DNA of 64,000 bases. Origin: Burkholderiales bacterium RIFCSPLOWO2_12_FULL_65_40. GTDB taxonomy: Bacteria; Pseudomonadota; Gammaproteobacteria; Burkholderiales; Burkholderiaceae_C. This document shows positions 26,328-34,891 of this stretch, in pieces. Each line of letters opens with the position of its first letter. The stretch's first letter is position 1. Under the pieces are notes generated by a model, which was not told the DNA's origin, ran no database searches, and saw only the letters and a list, made by a program, of their open reading frames with translations. The stretch is taken from NCBI GenBank assembly GCA_001770955.1, contig MESL01000041.1, positions 21,507 through 85,506 of the forward strand. Direction: 5' to 3'. Position numbers and translations under genes: made by a program.

Positions 26328-27314
26328 TTACTTCAACCAGCCGCGCCGACGGAAGTACCACATGGGCACCAGGGCGCTGCACACCATCAGGCCCAGGGCG
26401 AAGGGGTAGCCCAGCGTCCACTCCAGCTCGGGCATGAACTTGAAGTTCATGCCGTAGCTGCTGGCGATCAGTGTGGGCGGCAGCAGCGCCACGCTGGCCA
26501 CCGAGAAGATCTTGATGATCTTGTTCTGGTTGATGTTGATGAAACCGACCGTGGCGTCCATCAGGAAGTTGATCTTGTCGAACAGGAAGGCCGTGTGGCT
26601 GTCGAGCGACTCGATATCGCGCAGGATCTGGCGCGCCTCCTCGAACTGCTCGGCGTTGAGCATCTTGCTGCGCATCATGAAGCTGACCGCGCGGCGTGTG
26701 TCCATCACGTTGCGGCGGATGCGGCCGTTCAAGTCTTCCTGGCGTGCAATGGCTGCCAGCACCTCGCCGGCGCGGGCGTCGGTCACATCGCCGGCCAGCA
26801 CCTGGGTGCTGACTTTCTCCAGATCGTCGTAAATGCCTTCGAGCGTGTCGGCCGAATATTCCGCGTCGGCGTCAAAGAGCTTGAGAAGCACGTCCCGTGC
26901 ATCCTCGATCAGACCCGGCGCCCTGCGTGCGCGCAGGCGCAGCAGACGGAACACCGGGATGTCCTCGTCGTGGATGGAGAACAGCACGCCCTTGCTGCGC
27001 AGGCTGGGGTTGATCAGGTTGAGGATAAAGGCCACGCGCACCGAACGCGGCTGGTCGTGGTCGTCGATGAGGAAGTCGCTGCGGATGTGCAGCTCGCCGT
27101 TGTCTTCTTCGTAGAAGCGGGCGGACTCTTCGATGTCCTCGTCCATCGCGTCTTCAGGGATGGACAGGCCGTAATACTGGGTGACCCAGCGCTTTTCGTC
27201 GAGCGTGGGTGATTCAAGGTCCACCCAGATGGGCTGGAAGCGGGAGAGCTCCTCGAGCGATTCGATCTCTTCCTGGACAAGGCGCCCATTGGCAAGCGTG
27301 AAGATGTTGAGCAT
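26328..27314 (-). CDS. corA: Magnesium/cobalt transporter CorA
   Basis: Pentameric inner-membrane channel for Mg2+ (and Co2+, Ni2+). The 328-residue product has the large acidic N-terminal cytoplasmic domain, a long helix toward the pore, the signature YGMNF at residues 287-291 at the end of membrane segment 1, the extracellular loop MPELEW, and membrane segment 2 followed by a basic tail RRRGWLK. ATG 27314 gives the usual MLNIFTL start. The gene is convergent with mtnN. A weak E-type element lies just upstream of its start. Confidence 0.97.
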   Translation of the reverse strand: MLNIFTLANGRLVQEEIESLEELSRFQPIWVDLESPTLDEKRWVTQYYGLSIPEDAMDEDIEESARFYEEDNGELHIRSDFLIDDHDQPRSVRVAFILNLINPSLRSKGVLFSIHDEDIPVFRLLRLRARRAPGLIEDARDVLLKLFDADAEYSADTLEGIYDDLEKVSTQVLAGDVTDARAGEVLAAIARQEDLNGRIRRNVMDTRRAVSFMMRSKMLNAEQFEEARQILRDIESLDSHTAFLFDKINFLMDATVGFININQNKIIKIFSVASVALLPPTLIASSYGMNFKFMPELEWTLGYPFALGLMVCSALVPMWYFRRRGWLK

Positions 27315-27360
27315 GTGCTCACTCCCTGGTAGTGGTGGCCGGCAGAGGGGGTGGGGCGCT

Positions 27361-27410
27361 TTCAGCCCCGGCGCTGGCCTGGGAGCTGAAAGCTATCGAC
27401 TGGGATAGGC
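27361..27410 (+). repeat. Possible dispersed element E5 upstream of corA
   Basis: Blocks CCCCGGCGCT, CCTGGGA, GCTGAAAGCTATC and GGGATAGGC occur in the family order, but the central AAGCGC half is degraded. It lies 50-100 bases upstream of the corA start, where it could affect its leader. Confidence 0.4.
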
Positions 27411-27504
27411 TTCCATGGAACGTTCTCCAAAAATCCGAACGGGGAATTATCGCACCGGCATGTGACGCCTGCATGGCGTGCGCTGCCCGCGCAGCGCCCG
27501 GGGT

Positions 27505-28245
27505 TCAAGGGGCTGCAGGGGTGGACCGTGCCAGGACCCGGGCGAGGCAGAGGTCGGCCCAGGCGGCGGGTTTGGCCTGGGGAGCGCGCAGCAGGTAAGA
27601 TGCGTCATAGGTGATGACGGCAGGCAGGCCCGCCATGCGGTGCGCCTGTCCGCGCAACTGGCCCAGGGGCTCGGTGCGGCCCAATACCGCGAGGGCCGCC
27701 GCACGGCCCATGAGGAGCAGCACCGAGGGCTTTACGGAGGCCAGCGCTTGGGCCAGCACTTCGTCGGGGGGGGCCGCATCGGTGCTGGGGCCGTGCGCGG
27801 CCGACAGGGCGCACAGAAACACCCGCGGATGCCGGTGCAGTTGCAGCGCGCGCAGCATGTTGCCCAACAAGCGCCCGGCCTCGCCCTCCAGGGGGTCTGC
27901 GTCCGCCAGGCCATCTGCGACGATGAGCCAGCCAGCGCCCAGGGCGGCGGGGGTGTGCTGTGGGTCGGCGCCGGGAAACAGTGCGCGGGGTGGGAGCAGC
28001 ACACGGGCTGGCAGTGTCTGCCCATGGAGGGTTGCGGGCTGCACGGGCAGCACCGGACGCAGGGGCTGCGGAGCCTTGATCGGAGCCGGGGCGGCGTGCG
28101 TTGTGACGGTGGGCGTGGGCTGGGGCGGTGTCCCATGGGTGGACGGCGTTGCGGCAGGTTCCTGTGCCATGGCACCGGGCCACCACAGGGATACGCCCAT
28201 CTCTTTGAGCATGGCGCGCTGGCGAGAATCGAGGTGCAGACTCAT
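27505..28245 (-). CDS. Probable DNA polymerase III psi subunit (HolD-like); degenerate uracil-DNA glycosylase fold
   Basis: A 246-residue protein that automated annotation would probably call a uracil-DNA glycosylase. Its C-terminal half resembles the family-4/5 fold, but the expected TYHPSYLLR motif reads TYDASYLLR (212-220), so the catalytic-loop histidine is lost, and the four iron-sulfur cysteines are absent. The N-terminus LKEMGVSLWWPG (13-24) matches the E. coli psi N-terminus LQQLGITQW, which binds the clamp loader, and WLIVADGLADADPL (106-119) aligns with psi VMVANDLPALTDPL. A Pro/Ala-rich linker (24-75) separates these. It overlaps rimI by four bases; in E. coli holD and rimI are adjacent. 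Psi identity is inference. Confidence 0.7.
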   Translation of the reverse strand: MSLHLDSRQRAMLKEMGVSLWWPGAMAQEPAATPSTHGTPPQPTPTVTTHAAPAPIKAPQPLRPVLPVQPATLHGQTLPARVLLPPRALFPGADPQHTPAALGAGWLIVADGLADADPLEGEAGRLLGNMLRALQLHRHPRVFLCALSAAHGPSTDAAPPDEVLAQALASVKPSVLLLMGRAAALAVLGRTEPLGQLRGQAHRMAGLPAVITYDASYLLRAPQAKPAAWADLCLARVLARSTPAAP

Positions 28246-28718
28246 AGCGGACGGCTCATGACCACTGCGTCCTCGCGCTCGGTGCCGATGGCAGGGTAAT
28301 AGCGCTTGCGCTCGCCCACGCGCCGGAAGCCATTGGCTTCATAGATCTGGCGGGCGCGCAGATTGCTCGCGCGCACCTCCAGCCACAGCCATTGCGCGCC
28401 CTGGCCACGGGCCCAGAGGGCCAGAGCATCGAGCAGCACATGCGCCCAGCCTTGGCGCTGGAAGGCGGGGGCCACGGTCAGGTTCAGCAAGTGGGCTTCG
28501 TCCACGCCCAGCATGGCGACAAAGTAACCCAGGATCTGCTCGTCGCCCATGAGCAACTGGATCTGGTAACCGCTTGCCATGGCATCGGTGAAATTACCGC
28601 GCGTCCAGGGGTGCGAGTAGGCCTGTTGCTCCACGGCCAGCACATCGTCCAGCCGGGCGAGTGACAGGGTCTCGAAACGTGCCGGAAGGCTGTCCAGGGG
28701 TTGGGCCGATGCGCTCAT
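28242..28718 (-). CDS. rimI: Ribosomal protein bS18-alanine N-acetyltransferase
   Basis: GNAT-fold enzyme that acetylates the N-terminal alanine of ribosomal protein S18. The 158 residues contain the acetyl-CoA loop QRQGWAHVLLDAL near 85-97, the VDEAHLLNLTVAP strand and the C-terminal ASNLRARQIYEANGFRRVGERKRYY typical of RimI. The frame is open far upstream over tsaB; ATG 28718 (MSASAQPLDS) gives the family length. It lies 11 bases after tsaB and overlaps the HolD-like gene, making a tsaB-rimI-holD operon. Confidence 0.93.
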   Translation of the reverse strand: MSASAQPLDSLPARFETLSLARLDDVLAVEQQAYSHPWTRGNFTDAMASGYQIQLLMGDEQILGYFVAMLGVDEAHLLNLTVAPAFQRQGWAHVLLDALALWARGQGAQWLWLEVRASNLRARQIYEANGFRRVGERKRYYPAIGTEREDAVVMSRPL

Positions 28719-28729
28719 CCATGCACCTT

Positions 28730-29428
28730 TCAGCGGGCGGCGGCGGCTTGCGCTGCCGCACGTTCGGCCGTTGTCTGGGCGACTTTGTCGCGAATGTACA
28801 GCGGCTGGGCTGCTGCAGCCGTCACTGCATGGCCGGTGGCCAACAGGTGGGGGGCCAGGCGCAACAGGGCCACCCCCGTGGGCAATGCGCGCACATGCAG
28901 CGCACCGGGGGCCAGCCGCTCGCCATAGGCTGCCTGGGCATTGCCGGCCACGGTCCAGCCGGGGGGCACCTGCACAGCCTGGGGTGCGCTCAGGCCCAGA
29001 TCGCCCATGCCGTGCCAGGCGCTGTCCTGCCATTGGTAGCGCGCTGCGTACACCTCGTCCATGCGGGCGTCCAGCACCGCCACCACATCGGTGCAGCCGT
29101 GCTGATGGCGCGCCTGTTCGGCCACGGCGGCCAGTGTGTCAATGGGGAGCACCGGAATGCCGCGCCCTGCGTTGGCCCCGAAGGCCAGGCCCTGGGCCAC
29201 GGCGCAGGCCGTGCGCAGCCCGGTGAATGAGCCCGGCCCGCGCCCGAACACCAGCGCGTCCAGCTGTGCCAGGTTCAGCGCAGCCTGCTCCAGCAAGCTG
29301 AACAGGGCGGCAATCAGCGTGGCCGAGGCCTGTGCGCCGCCAGGTCCGCTGTGCTCCCACACGGCATCGCCGCGCTGCACGGCGATGGACAGGGTGTCGG
29401 TGCTGGTGTCGAAAGCAAGCAGGTTCAT
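28730..29428 (-). CDS. tsaB: tRNA threonylcarbamoyladenosine biosynthesis protein TsaB
   Basis: ASKHA-fold partner of TsaD and TsaE in attaching the threonylcarbamoyl group to A37 of ANN-decoding tRNAs. The 232-residue product starts with LLAFDTSTDTLSIAVQRGD, has GRGPGSFTGLRTACAVAQGL near 65-84 (family signature) and lacks the zinc-binding histidines of TsaD, as expected. First gene of the minus-strand unit with rimI and the HolD-like gene. tsaC, which makes the activated substrate, is about 5 kb away at 33868. Confidence 0.96.
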   Translation of the reverse strand: MNLLAFDTSTDTLSIAVQRGDAVWEHSGPGGAQASATLIAALFSLLEQAALNLAQLDALVFGRGPGSFTGLRTACAVAQGLAFGANAGRGIPVLPIDTLAAVAEQARHQHGCTDVVAVLDARMDEVYAARYQWQDSAWHGMGDLGLSAPQAVQVPPGWTVAGNAQAAYGERLAPGALHVRALPTGVALLRLAPHLLATGHAVTAAAAQPLYIRDKVAQTTAERAAAQAAAAR

Positions 29429-29613
29429 GAAGCGGTCGGATGGGGCGAGCGGGCATTATCGCCAGACTTCCCGCAGGCCCCCGCAGTGACATCCGCAGAC
29501 GTCGATGAAATTGTGCTGGCTACCCGGCGCTCCACAGGGGGTTTGCTGCGGGGGCTGGGTGCGAGCAGGGTCATGGGCAGGCCGGAGGGCTGTCAGCCGC
29601 TAGACTTCTTGGC

Positions 29614-31053
29614 ATGCCATTTCCTGCTTTCGGTCTGCTGTGTCTGCGCCATGCGCTTTGTGCTGTCTTGGTGGGGGCCGCAGCCACGGCCTTGGCGAGC
29701 CCGGGTACTCCCTGGCCTGCCGAGGTGGACGCCGCCCTGGCCCGTGCCAGGTTGCCGCGCGAGGCGCTGTCGGTGTATGTGGCCGACGCGCAGGATGCCC
29801 GCGCACCCGTGCGTTTGTCCTATCGGGCACAGGAGCCGGTCAACCCGGCTTCGGTGATGAAGCTGGTGACCACCTATGCCGCGCTGGACCAGCTCGGCCC
29901 CGCCTACACCTGGAAGACGCCCGTCTATATCGACGGGGTGGTGCAGGGCGGAAGTCTCAAGGGCGATGTCTATATCCAGGGGCAGGGTGACCCCACGCTG
30001 GTCATGGAGCGCCTGTGGCTGATGCTGCGGCGCCTGCAAGGCCAGGGCATCCAGGTCATCGTGGGCGACATTGTGCTGGACCGCACGGCGTTCGACGTTC
30101 CCGAGCACGATCCGGCGCGCTTTGACGGGGAGCCCCTGCGCCCCTACAACGCCGCACCCGATGCGTTGTTGCTCAATTTCAAGTCGGTCAGCATGGGCTT
30201 TGCGCCCGATGCTGCCGCCGGCGTCGCCCGCATCCAGTACGACCCGCCGCTGGCGGGCGTGCAGCGCCAGGGGAGCGTGCCACTGGCGGCACCGGGAGCC
30301 GAGTGCGGCGACTGGCGCGCGTCCCTGCGGGCCGAGCTGTCCGACCCATCCCGCGCGGGGTTCCAGGGGGTGTACCCCGCCGCCTGCGGGGAGCGCGTGT
30401 GGCCCGTCGCTTTTGCCGACCCACCCGGGTTTGCCGCGCGGGCCGTGGAGGGCATGTGGCGCGAAATGGGCGGCAAACTTACCGGCAGCGTGCGCCAGGG
30501 CAAGGTGCCCGCCGGCCTGCGCCCCCTGTTCATCACCACCTCGCCGACCTTGGCCGAGGTGGTGCGCGACGTGAACAAGTTCAGCAACAACGTCATGGCG
30601 CAGCATGTGTTCCTGACGCTGGCGCTGCAGAAGAACGGCGTGGCCACGTTCGACGGCGCGCGCGAGGTGCTGCGCCAGTGGTGGCAAGGGCGGTGGGGCG
30701 ACGTTCCCATGCCCGTGGCCGACAATGGCGCGGGCCTGAGCCGGGAGGCGCGCATCAGCGCCCAGGCCCTGGGCCGCATGCTGCAGACCGCGTGGACCTC
30801 GCCCGTGATGCCCGAACTGGTGGCCTCCCTGCCCATCGTGGGCGTCGATGGCACCTTGCGCCGCAGCAAAAGCAGGGCCGGCACGGCCCACCTCAAGACG
30901 GGCAGCCTGCGCGACGTGATGGCCGTGGCCGGCTATGTGCATGGCGCCAGCGGACGGCGCTATGTGCTGGTGGCCATGGTCAACCATGCGGCCGCCGCCG
31001 CCGCGCGCCCGGCCCTGGACGCCCTGATCGACTGGACCGCGCGCGACCAGTAG
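29614..31053 (+). CDS. dacB: D-alanyl-D-alanine carboxypeptidase/endopeptidase (PBP4 type)
   Basis: Periplasmic penicillin-binding protein that trims peptidoglycan cross-links and stem peptides. The 479-residue protein has a signal peptide (cut near ALA, residue 28), the active-site SVMK with Ser80 and Lys83, SNN at 324-326 and KTG at 428-430: all three class C motifs. The intervening domain between SxxK and SNN is typical of PBP4. ATG 29614 starts at the signal peptide. Divergent from tsaB with a 185-base gap; no promoter pair stands out. Confidence 0.96.
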   Translation: MPFPAFGLLCLRHALCAVLVGAAATALASPGTPWPAEVDAALARARLPREALSVYVADAQDARAPVRLSYRAQEPVNPASVMKLVTTYAALDQLGPAYTWKTPVYIDGVVQGGSLKGDVYIQGQGDPTLVMERLWLMLRRLQGQGIQVIVGDIVLDRTAFDVPEHDPARFDGEPLRPYNAAPDALLLNFKSVSMGFAPDAAAGVARIQYDPPLAGVQRQGSVPLAAPGAECGDWRASLRAELSDPSRAGFQGVYPAACGERVWPVAFADPPGFAARAVEGMWREMGGKLTGSVRQGKVPAGLRPLFITTSPTLAEVVRDVNKFSNNVMAQHVFLTLALQKNGVATFDGAREVLRQWWQGRWGDVPMPVADNGAGLSREARISAQALGRMLQTAWTSPVMPELVASLPIVGVDGTLRRSKSRAGTAHLKTGSLRDVMAVAGYVHGASGRRYVLVAMVNHAAAAAARPALDALIDWTARDQ

Positions 31054-31073
31054 ACCGAAACCCCGCCCATGCC

Positions 31074-31355
31074 ATGTCCCTCACCGACCTGATCGGCTAC
31101 CTGGCCGCCGCCCTCACGACCTGCAGCTTTGTGCCGCAGGCGCTGCACACCTTCCGCACACGCGATGTGCGCGGCATTTCCCTGGGCATGTACAGCGTGT
31201 TCACAGTGGGCATCGCCCTGTGGCTGGTGTACGGGCTGGCGCTGAGGGCCTGGCCCATCGTGGGGGCCAATGCCATCACCCTGGCGCTGGCCGGCAGCAT
31301 CCTGGCGATGAAGCTGCGGTACGGGCGCAGCGAACCACCGCACGACGCCTCGTGA
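31074..31355 (+). CDS. SemiSWEET family sugar transporter
   Basis: A 93-residue membrane protein with three hydrophobic helices, the size of bacterial SemiSWEETs, which work as dimers and move sugars passively. The PQ-loop motif is clear: FVPQALHTFRTRDVRGIS at about residues 20-37, then SLGMYSVFTVGIALWLVYGL. ATG 31074 lies 20 bases after the dacB stop, so it is probably co-transcribed with dacB. The substrate cannot be inferred. Confidence 0.9.
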   Translation: MSLTDLIGYLAAALTTCSFVPQALHTFRTRDVRGISLGMYSVFTVGIALWLVYGLALRAWPIVGANAITLALAGSILAMKLRYGRSEPPHDAS

Positions 31356-31462
31356 GCTGTCGCACAGGTGTCTGATTGATGTGGGGCCGCGCGTAATCCC
31401 CAATGGTGAAGGCACCGCAGGTACAGGCACCATGGCCGTTTTCCGACCTGAGGGATTCATCC

Positions 31463-32773
31463 ATGACGTATTTCCGCTTTACCTGTGTGGCCGCGGCCGC
31501 GGCGCTGCTTGTGGCCTGCGGTGGCTCTGACGACCCCGATCGTGGTGCGCTCAAGGAGGCGCCCGTCACGGTGACCACGCTGACCGCGGCACAGATCGAT
31601 GCCAGCACTGCCGCGGCAGGCCTGCAAGCCCTCAGCGGCAAGGCCAAGTGCGACGTCAAGGTGGTGGCGCTGAACTACATCACCGTGGGCCCGAATGGCA
31701 GCGACGAGACCAATGCCTCGGGCGTCATGCTGGTTCCGGGCGGCGCGGCGTGTACCGCGCCCGCAGCGCTGGTGGCCTATGCCAAGGGAACCGATGTGCA
31801 AAAGCCGCGCACCCTGGCCAACCCGCAGGACAGTGAAACCTTCCTGCTGGCTGCCATGTACGCGGCCCAGGGCTATGCGGTGGTGGCCACCGACTATCTG
31901 GGCTTTGCCAAGTCCTCCCACGCCTACCACCCCTACCTGCACGCCGACTCGGAGGCCACCACGGTGCTTGATTCGGTGCGCGCGGCACGGGCGGCCGCAC
32001 CGTCCGTGGGCGCCAGCCTGTCGGGTAAGGTCATGTTCACCGGCTACTCCCAAGGGGGCCATGCCTCCATGGCGGCCCACCGGGCGGCCGAGCGCGATCA
32101 CCCCACCGAATTCAATGTGGTGGCCGGTGCCCACCTCGCGGGGCCGTACAACCTGTCCGGCTCACTCCGGCTGCCCGATGCCATTGCCGGCGTGCAGTTT
32201 TTCGTGCCTTACCTCGTGACAGCATGGCAAAAGGTCTACGGCAACGTCTATACCGATGTAAAGACGGTTTTCAAGACGCCTTACTCGGGTTACATCGAGA
32301 ACCTGCTGCCCAGTCCCACGCTGAACTACACCACGCTGGTGACCACCGGCACGCTGCCGGGCGGCCCCAGCGTGACGCCCAATCAGGCGCGTGACGCGGT
32401 GTTCCAGTCCGACTTCCTGCTCGGTGCCCAGACCAGCACCACCCACCCCCTGTACGTGGCGGCCAAGAAGAACGATCTGCTGGGATGGAGCCCCCGGTCG
32501 CGCGTGCTGCTGTGCGGCGGCGCCGGCGACCCCACGGTGCCTCCGGCCATTCACCAGCAGGTCATGAAGGCCGACTTCGACAGCCGGGGCCTGACCAACG
32601 TCAGCTCGGTGGATGTGGACGCCATGGTGCAGGCAGCTTTCGGGCCCGGTGGCCAGGCACCCACCGATCCGACATCGGCTGCGTTTGCCACCTACTATGG
32701 CAATTACCACGGCACCTACGAGCCACCGTTCTGCCATGCGCAGGCACGTGCGTTGTTTGAAATGGTGAAGTGA
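31463..32773 (+). CDS. Secreted alpha/beta-hydrolase lipoprotein (lipase-like)
   Basis: A 436-residue putative lipase or esterase with a lipoprotein signal peptide (lipobox LVAC, Cys19). The nucleophile elbow GYSQGGH is at 194-200 with Ser196; GAGDPTVPP near 353 offers the acid residue, and a histidine late in the chain (YHGTYEPPFCH region) may complete the triad. VVATDYLGFAKSSHAYHPY precedes the elbow as in related secretory lipases. ATG 31463 is chosen over an in-frame ATG at 31403 because it begins the signal peptide. It converges on a GDSL-fold lipoprotein across a terminator. Substrate unknown. Confidence 0.85.
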   Translation: MTYFRFTCVAAAAALLVACGGSDDPDRGALKEAPVTVTTLTAAQIDASTAAAGLQALSGKAKCDVKVVALNYITVGPNGSDETNASGVMLVPGGAACTAPAALVAYAKGTDVQKPRTLANPQDSETFLLAAMYAAQGYAVVATDYLGFAKSSHAYHPYLHADSEATTVLDSVRAARAAAPSVGASLSGKVMFTGYSQGGHASMAAHRAAERDHPTEFNVVAGAHLAGPYNLSGSLRLPDAIAGVQFFVPYLVTAWQKVYGNVYTDVKTVFKTPYSGYIENLLPSPTLNYTTLVTTGTLPGGPSVTPNQARDAVFQSDFLLGAQTSTTHPLYVAAKKNDLLGWSPRSRVLLCGGAGDPTVPPAIHQQVMKADFDSRGLTNVSSVDVDAMVQAAFGPGGQAPTDPTSAAFATYYGNYHGTYEPPFCHAQARALFEMVK

Positions 32774-32821
32774 TCCAGCCCCCGGAGCCCGCCGGAAGCG
32801 GTGGGTTCTGGGGTGCAAAGC

Positions 32822-32849
32822 AAAAAGTCGACCCGAGGGTCGGCTTTTT
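32822..32849. terminator. Bidirectional terminator between two convergent lipoprotein genes
   Basis: AAAAAGTCGACCC pairs with GGGTCGGCTTTTT with one G-T wobble; the A and T runs give a functional U tract on both strands. It lies 48 bases after one stop and 22 before the other. Confidence 0.88.
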
Positions 32850-32870
32850 CTTGCGAGGAGAGCTGCAGGC

Positions 32871-33824
32871 TTACCAGCGGGCGCGCAGCCGGTCGTAAGC
32901 GTAGGTGCCCAGCTGGCGGTGGGCTGACGGGCTGAGGTAGACGTTGTCGGCAAACACGTAACGGTCAGGGTCGGCACCTGCCACCAGCGTGGAGGGAGTG
33001 CACAGGGCCGAATTGATCTGCCCGGCACCCGTTCCGATGCCCTGACCAGCGTCCACCGAAGTGCACACGGCGGTGACAGCGTTCGTGAAGGAATACACGC
33101 CGGGGGTCGAGGTGTAGACGTTCACGAAGTAGGCCGCATCGACATACAGCACATGGTCTCCCAGGTCGTTGATCGCCACCAGCAGTGCCTCGTTGAAGCG
33201 GCTGCTGGCGTCGCTCAGCAGGGTTTCCTGGCCGATGGCGATGGCCCAGGGCGTCTTGCCCAGGTTGTAGGTGCCCGACACCACCACATGCGGGGCCCCG
33301 GCCGCCACGAGGCGGCGCACCTGCGCGGCCAGGGCCTGGCCATCCAGGCGCGCCTGGGCCAGGAAGTCGGCACCGCTGAGGGTACCGGCGCGCACGGCCG
33401 CCATGCCGACGATCAGGTCGCTGATGCCCCCATTGAGCAGCACGATGTCATTCGCGGCAAAGGTCTTGCTGGCCAGAAAGCTGTCGATCTGTGCCGTGAT
33501 GGTGGGCGTGCTGGCGTCGCCTGCGGCATCAGGCTGCGCGGTGATGCGGGCGTTGCCCTGCGCATAGCTCAGGCCACCGCTGGCGACCGGAGCCAGCGTC
33601 TTCTGGTAATGCGATGCGAGCTGCAGCGTCCAGTTGTTCACGCTGCCGTTGTTCACCGTGTAGCGCGAACCTTTCTGGCCCACGTCGTTGTAGGCGTCGC
33701 CAAAGGCGATGAAACGATCGGGCGTGATGGCCGATTCGGTGGTGCTCGAGCCGCAGGCCGCCAAGAGCGCGGCCGACGCACATGCGGCGACCAGGGCGGT
33801 GCGGCGCATCCAATTTGCTGCCAT
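32871..33824 (-). CDS. SGNH/GDSL-fold lipoprotein, active-site residues substituted
   Basis: A 317-residue exported lipoprotein (lipobox LAAC, Cys24) with the layout of a GDSL esterase. All three visible catalytic blocks are altered: block I reads FGDAYND (41-47), so the nucleophile serine is Ala44; block III reads GGISDL (132-137), so the oxyanion-hole asparagine is Ser135; block V reads DNVYL (293-297), so the usual D-x-x-H histidine is Tyr296. The fold-determining residues around them are kept. This suggests a non-catalytic binding protein. Start ATG 33824 has a downstream-strand GGAGAA site. Confidence 0.8.
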   Translation of the reverse strand: MAANWMRRTALVAACASAALLAACGSSTTESAITPDRFIAFGDAYNDVGQKGSRYTVNNGSVNNWTLQLASHYQKTLAPVASGGLSYAQGNARITAQPDAAGDASTPTITAQIDSFLASKTFAANDIVLLNGGISDLIVGMAAVRAGTLSGADFLAQARLDGQALAAQVRRLVAAGAPHVVVSGTYNLGKTPWAIAIGQETLLSDASSRFNEALLVAINDLGDHVLYVDAAYFVNVYTSTPGVYSFTNAVTAVCTSVDAGQGIGTGAGQINSALCTPSTLVAGADPDRYVFADNVYLSPSAHRQLGTYAYDRLRARW

Positions 33825-33867
33825 GTTGTGTTCTCCGGTAAGGGTTCGCTAGTTTAACGAGTAGGGC

Positions 33868-34884
33868 TCAGGCTGCGGCGGCGCGCTGCAGGCGGTCGCG
33901 CACGCCTTCCCAGTCGGGCGTGTCGGGTGGGGTTTCGATCCAGATGAGCCGTACACCCGCATCGTCGAAGCCACGCAGCGCAGCGAACAGTTGCTGGGCT
34001 GTGGCCTCGGCATCGTCGGGCATGCGCCGCAGCAGGACCCGGGACGAGGCGCTGCGCAGCGGCGCGCGCGCGTACACCGCCAGGTGCGTGGCCTCGGCGC
34101 CGAGCAGGTCCAGGCCGGTCTGCAGCGCTTTGGCGTCCATGAGGCGCACTTTGGCGGCCGGGGCATAATGAGCTTCAAGCGTTCCGGAGGCCCGTGGAGT
34201 AAGCGCTGGAAGCTCTTCTTTCGATAGCGGTTCGATGCCGCAGGCGGCCGCGATCTGGGTGCGCGTGATGGCGCCGGGGCGCAGCAGCACGGGTACGCCG
34301 CGCGTGCAATCCACGATCGTCGATTCAATCCCCACGCCGCAGGGGCCGCCGTCAAGCACCAGCAGCGCCTCGCCCAGCTCGTCCTGCACGTGCTGCGCCG
34401 TGGTGGGGCTCACGCGGCCGAAGCGGTTGGCGCTGGGCGCGGCCAAGCCCCAGACGGGTGGTCCGCCGAGTTCGGGGTCGTCGCCGGGCGCGGCGCAGGC
34501 CTGCAGCACCGCATGCGCCACGGGGTGGGCCGGGCAGCGCAGGCCCACGCTGTCCTGGCCTCCGGTGGCTGCTGTCGCCACGCCGGCCAGGCGGGGCAGG
34601 ATGAGCGTGAGCGGGCCGGGCCAGAAGGCGTCGACCAGCGCCTGGGCGAACGCCGGCACCTCGCTGGCGAAATGCGCGATGCCCGAGGCGTCGGCCACAT
34701 GCACGATCAGCGGGTGGTCGCTGGGCCGGCCCTTGGCGGCGAAGATCTGCGCCACGGCGGTGTCGCTGCTGGCATCGGCCGCCAGGCCATACACCGTTTC
34801 GGTGGGCAGGCCCAGCAGCGCGCCGCCACGCAGCGCACGTGCCGCAGCGGCCACGGATTCTGGCAGGGAGCCGTCGAGGATCAT
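33868..34884 (-). CDS. tsaC: L-threonylcarbamoyladenylate synthase (TsaC/Sua5 type)
   Basis: Makes threonylcarbamoyl-AMP from threonine, bicarbonate and ATP for the t6A tRNA modification. The 338-residue length and the C-terminal Sua5 domain place it with the long Sua5 form. Visible: GLPTETVYGLAADA near residue 26, KGRPSDHPLIVHV, PSANRFGRVSPT, and the linker TPRASGTLEAHYAPAAKVRL that bridges to the Sua5 domain. ATG 34884 is chosen; a TTG at 34905 would overlap purK. The linker start (LSKEELPALTP) coincides with a half copy of the dispersed element (E6). tsaB of the same pathway is in this window. Confidence 0.93.
   Translation of the reverse strand: MILDGSLPESVAAAARALRGGALLGLPTETVYGLAADASSDTAVAQIFAAKGRPSDHPLIVHVADASGIAHFASEVPAFAQALVDAFWPGPLTLILPRLAGVATAATGGQDSVGLRCPAHPVAHAVLQACAAPGDDPELGGPPVWGLAAPSANRFGRVSPTTAQHVQDELGEALLVLDGGPCGVGIESTIVDCTRGVPVLLRPGAITRTQIAAACGIEPLSKEELPALTPRASGTLEAHYAPAAKVRLMDAKALQTGLDLLGAEATHLAVYARAPLRSASSRVLLRRMPDDAEATAQQLFAALRGFDDAGVRLIWIETPPDTPDWEGVRDRLQRAAAA
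34191..34229 (+). repeat. Half copy of the dispersed element, E6, inside tsaC
   Basis: GTGGAGTAAGCGCTGGAAGC then TCTTCTTTCGATAGC matches the 3' half of the family (AAGCGC, AGCT, GATAGC). The other half is replaced by the conserved TPRASGT coding segment. It could be a remnant or chance. Confidence 0.45.
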
Positions 34885-34891
34885 GGGCGGC

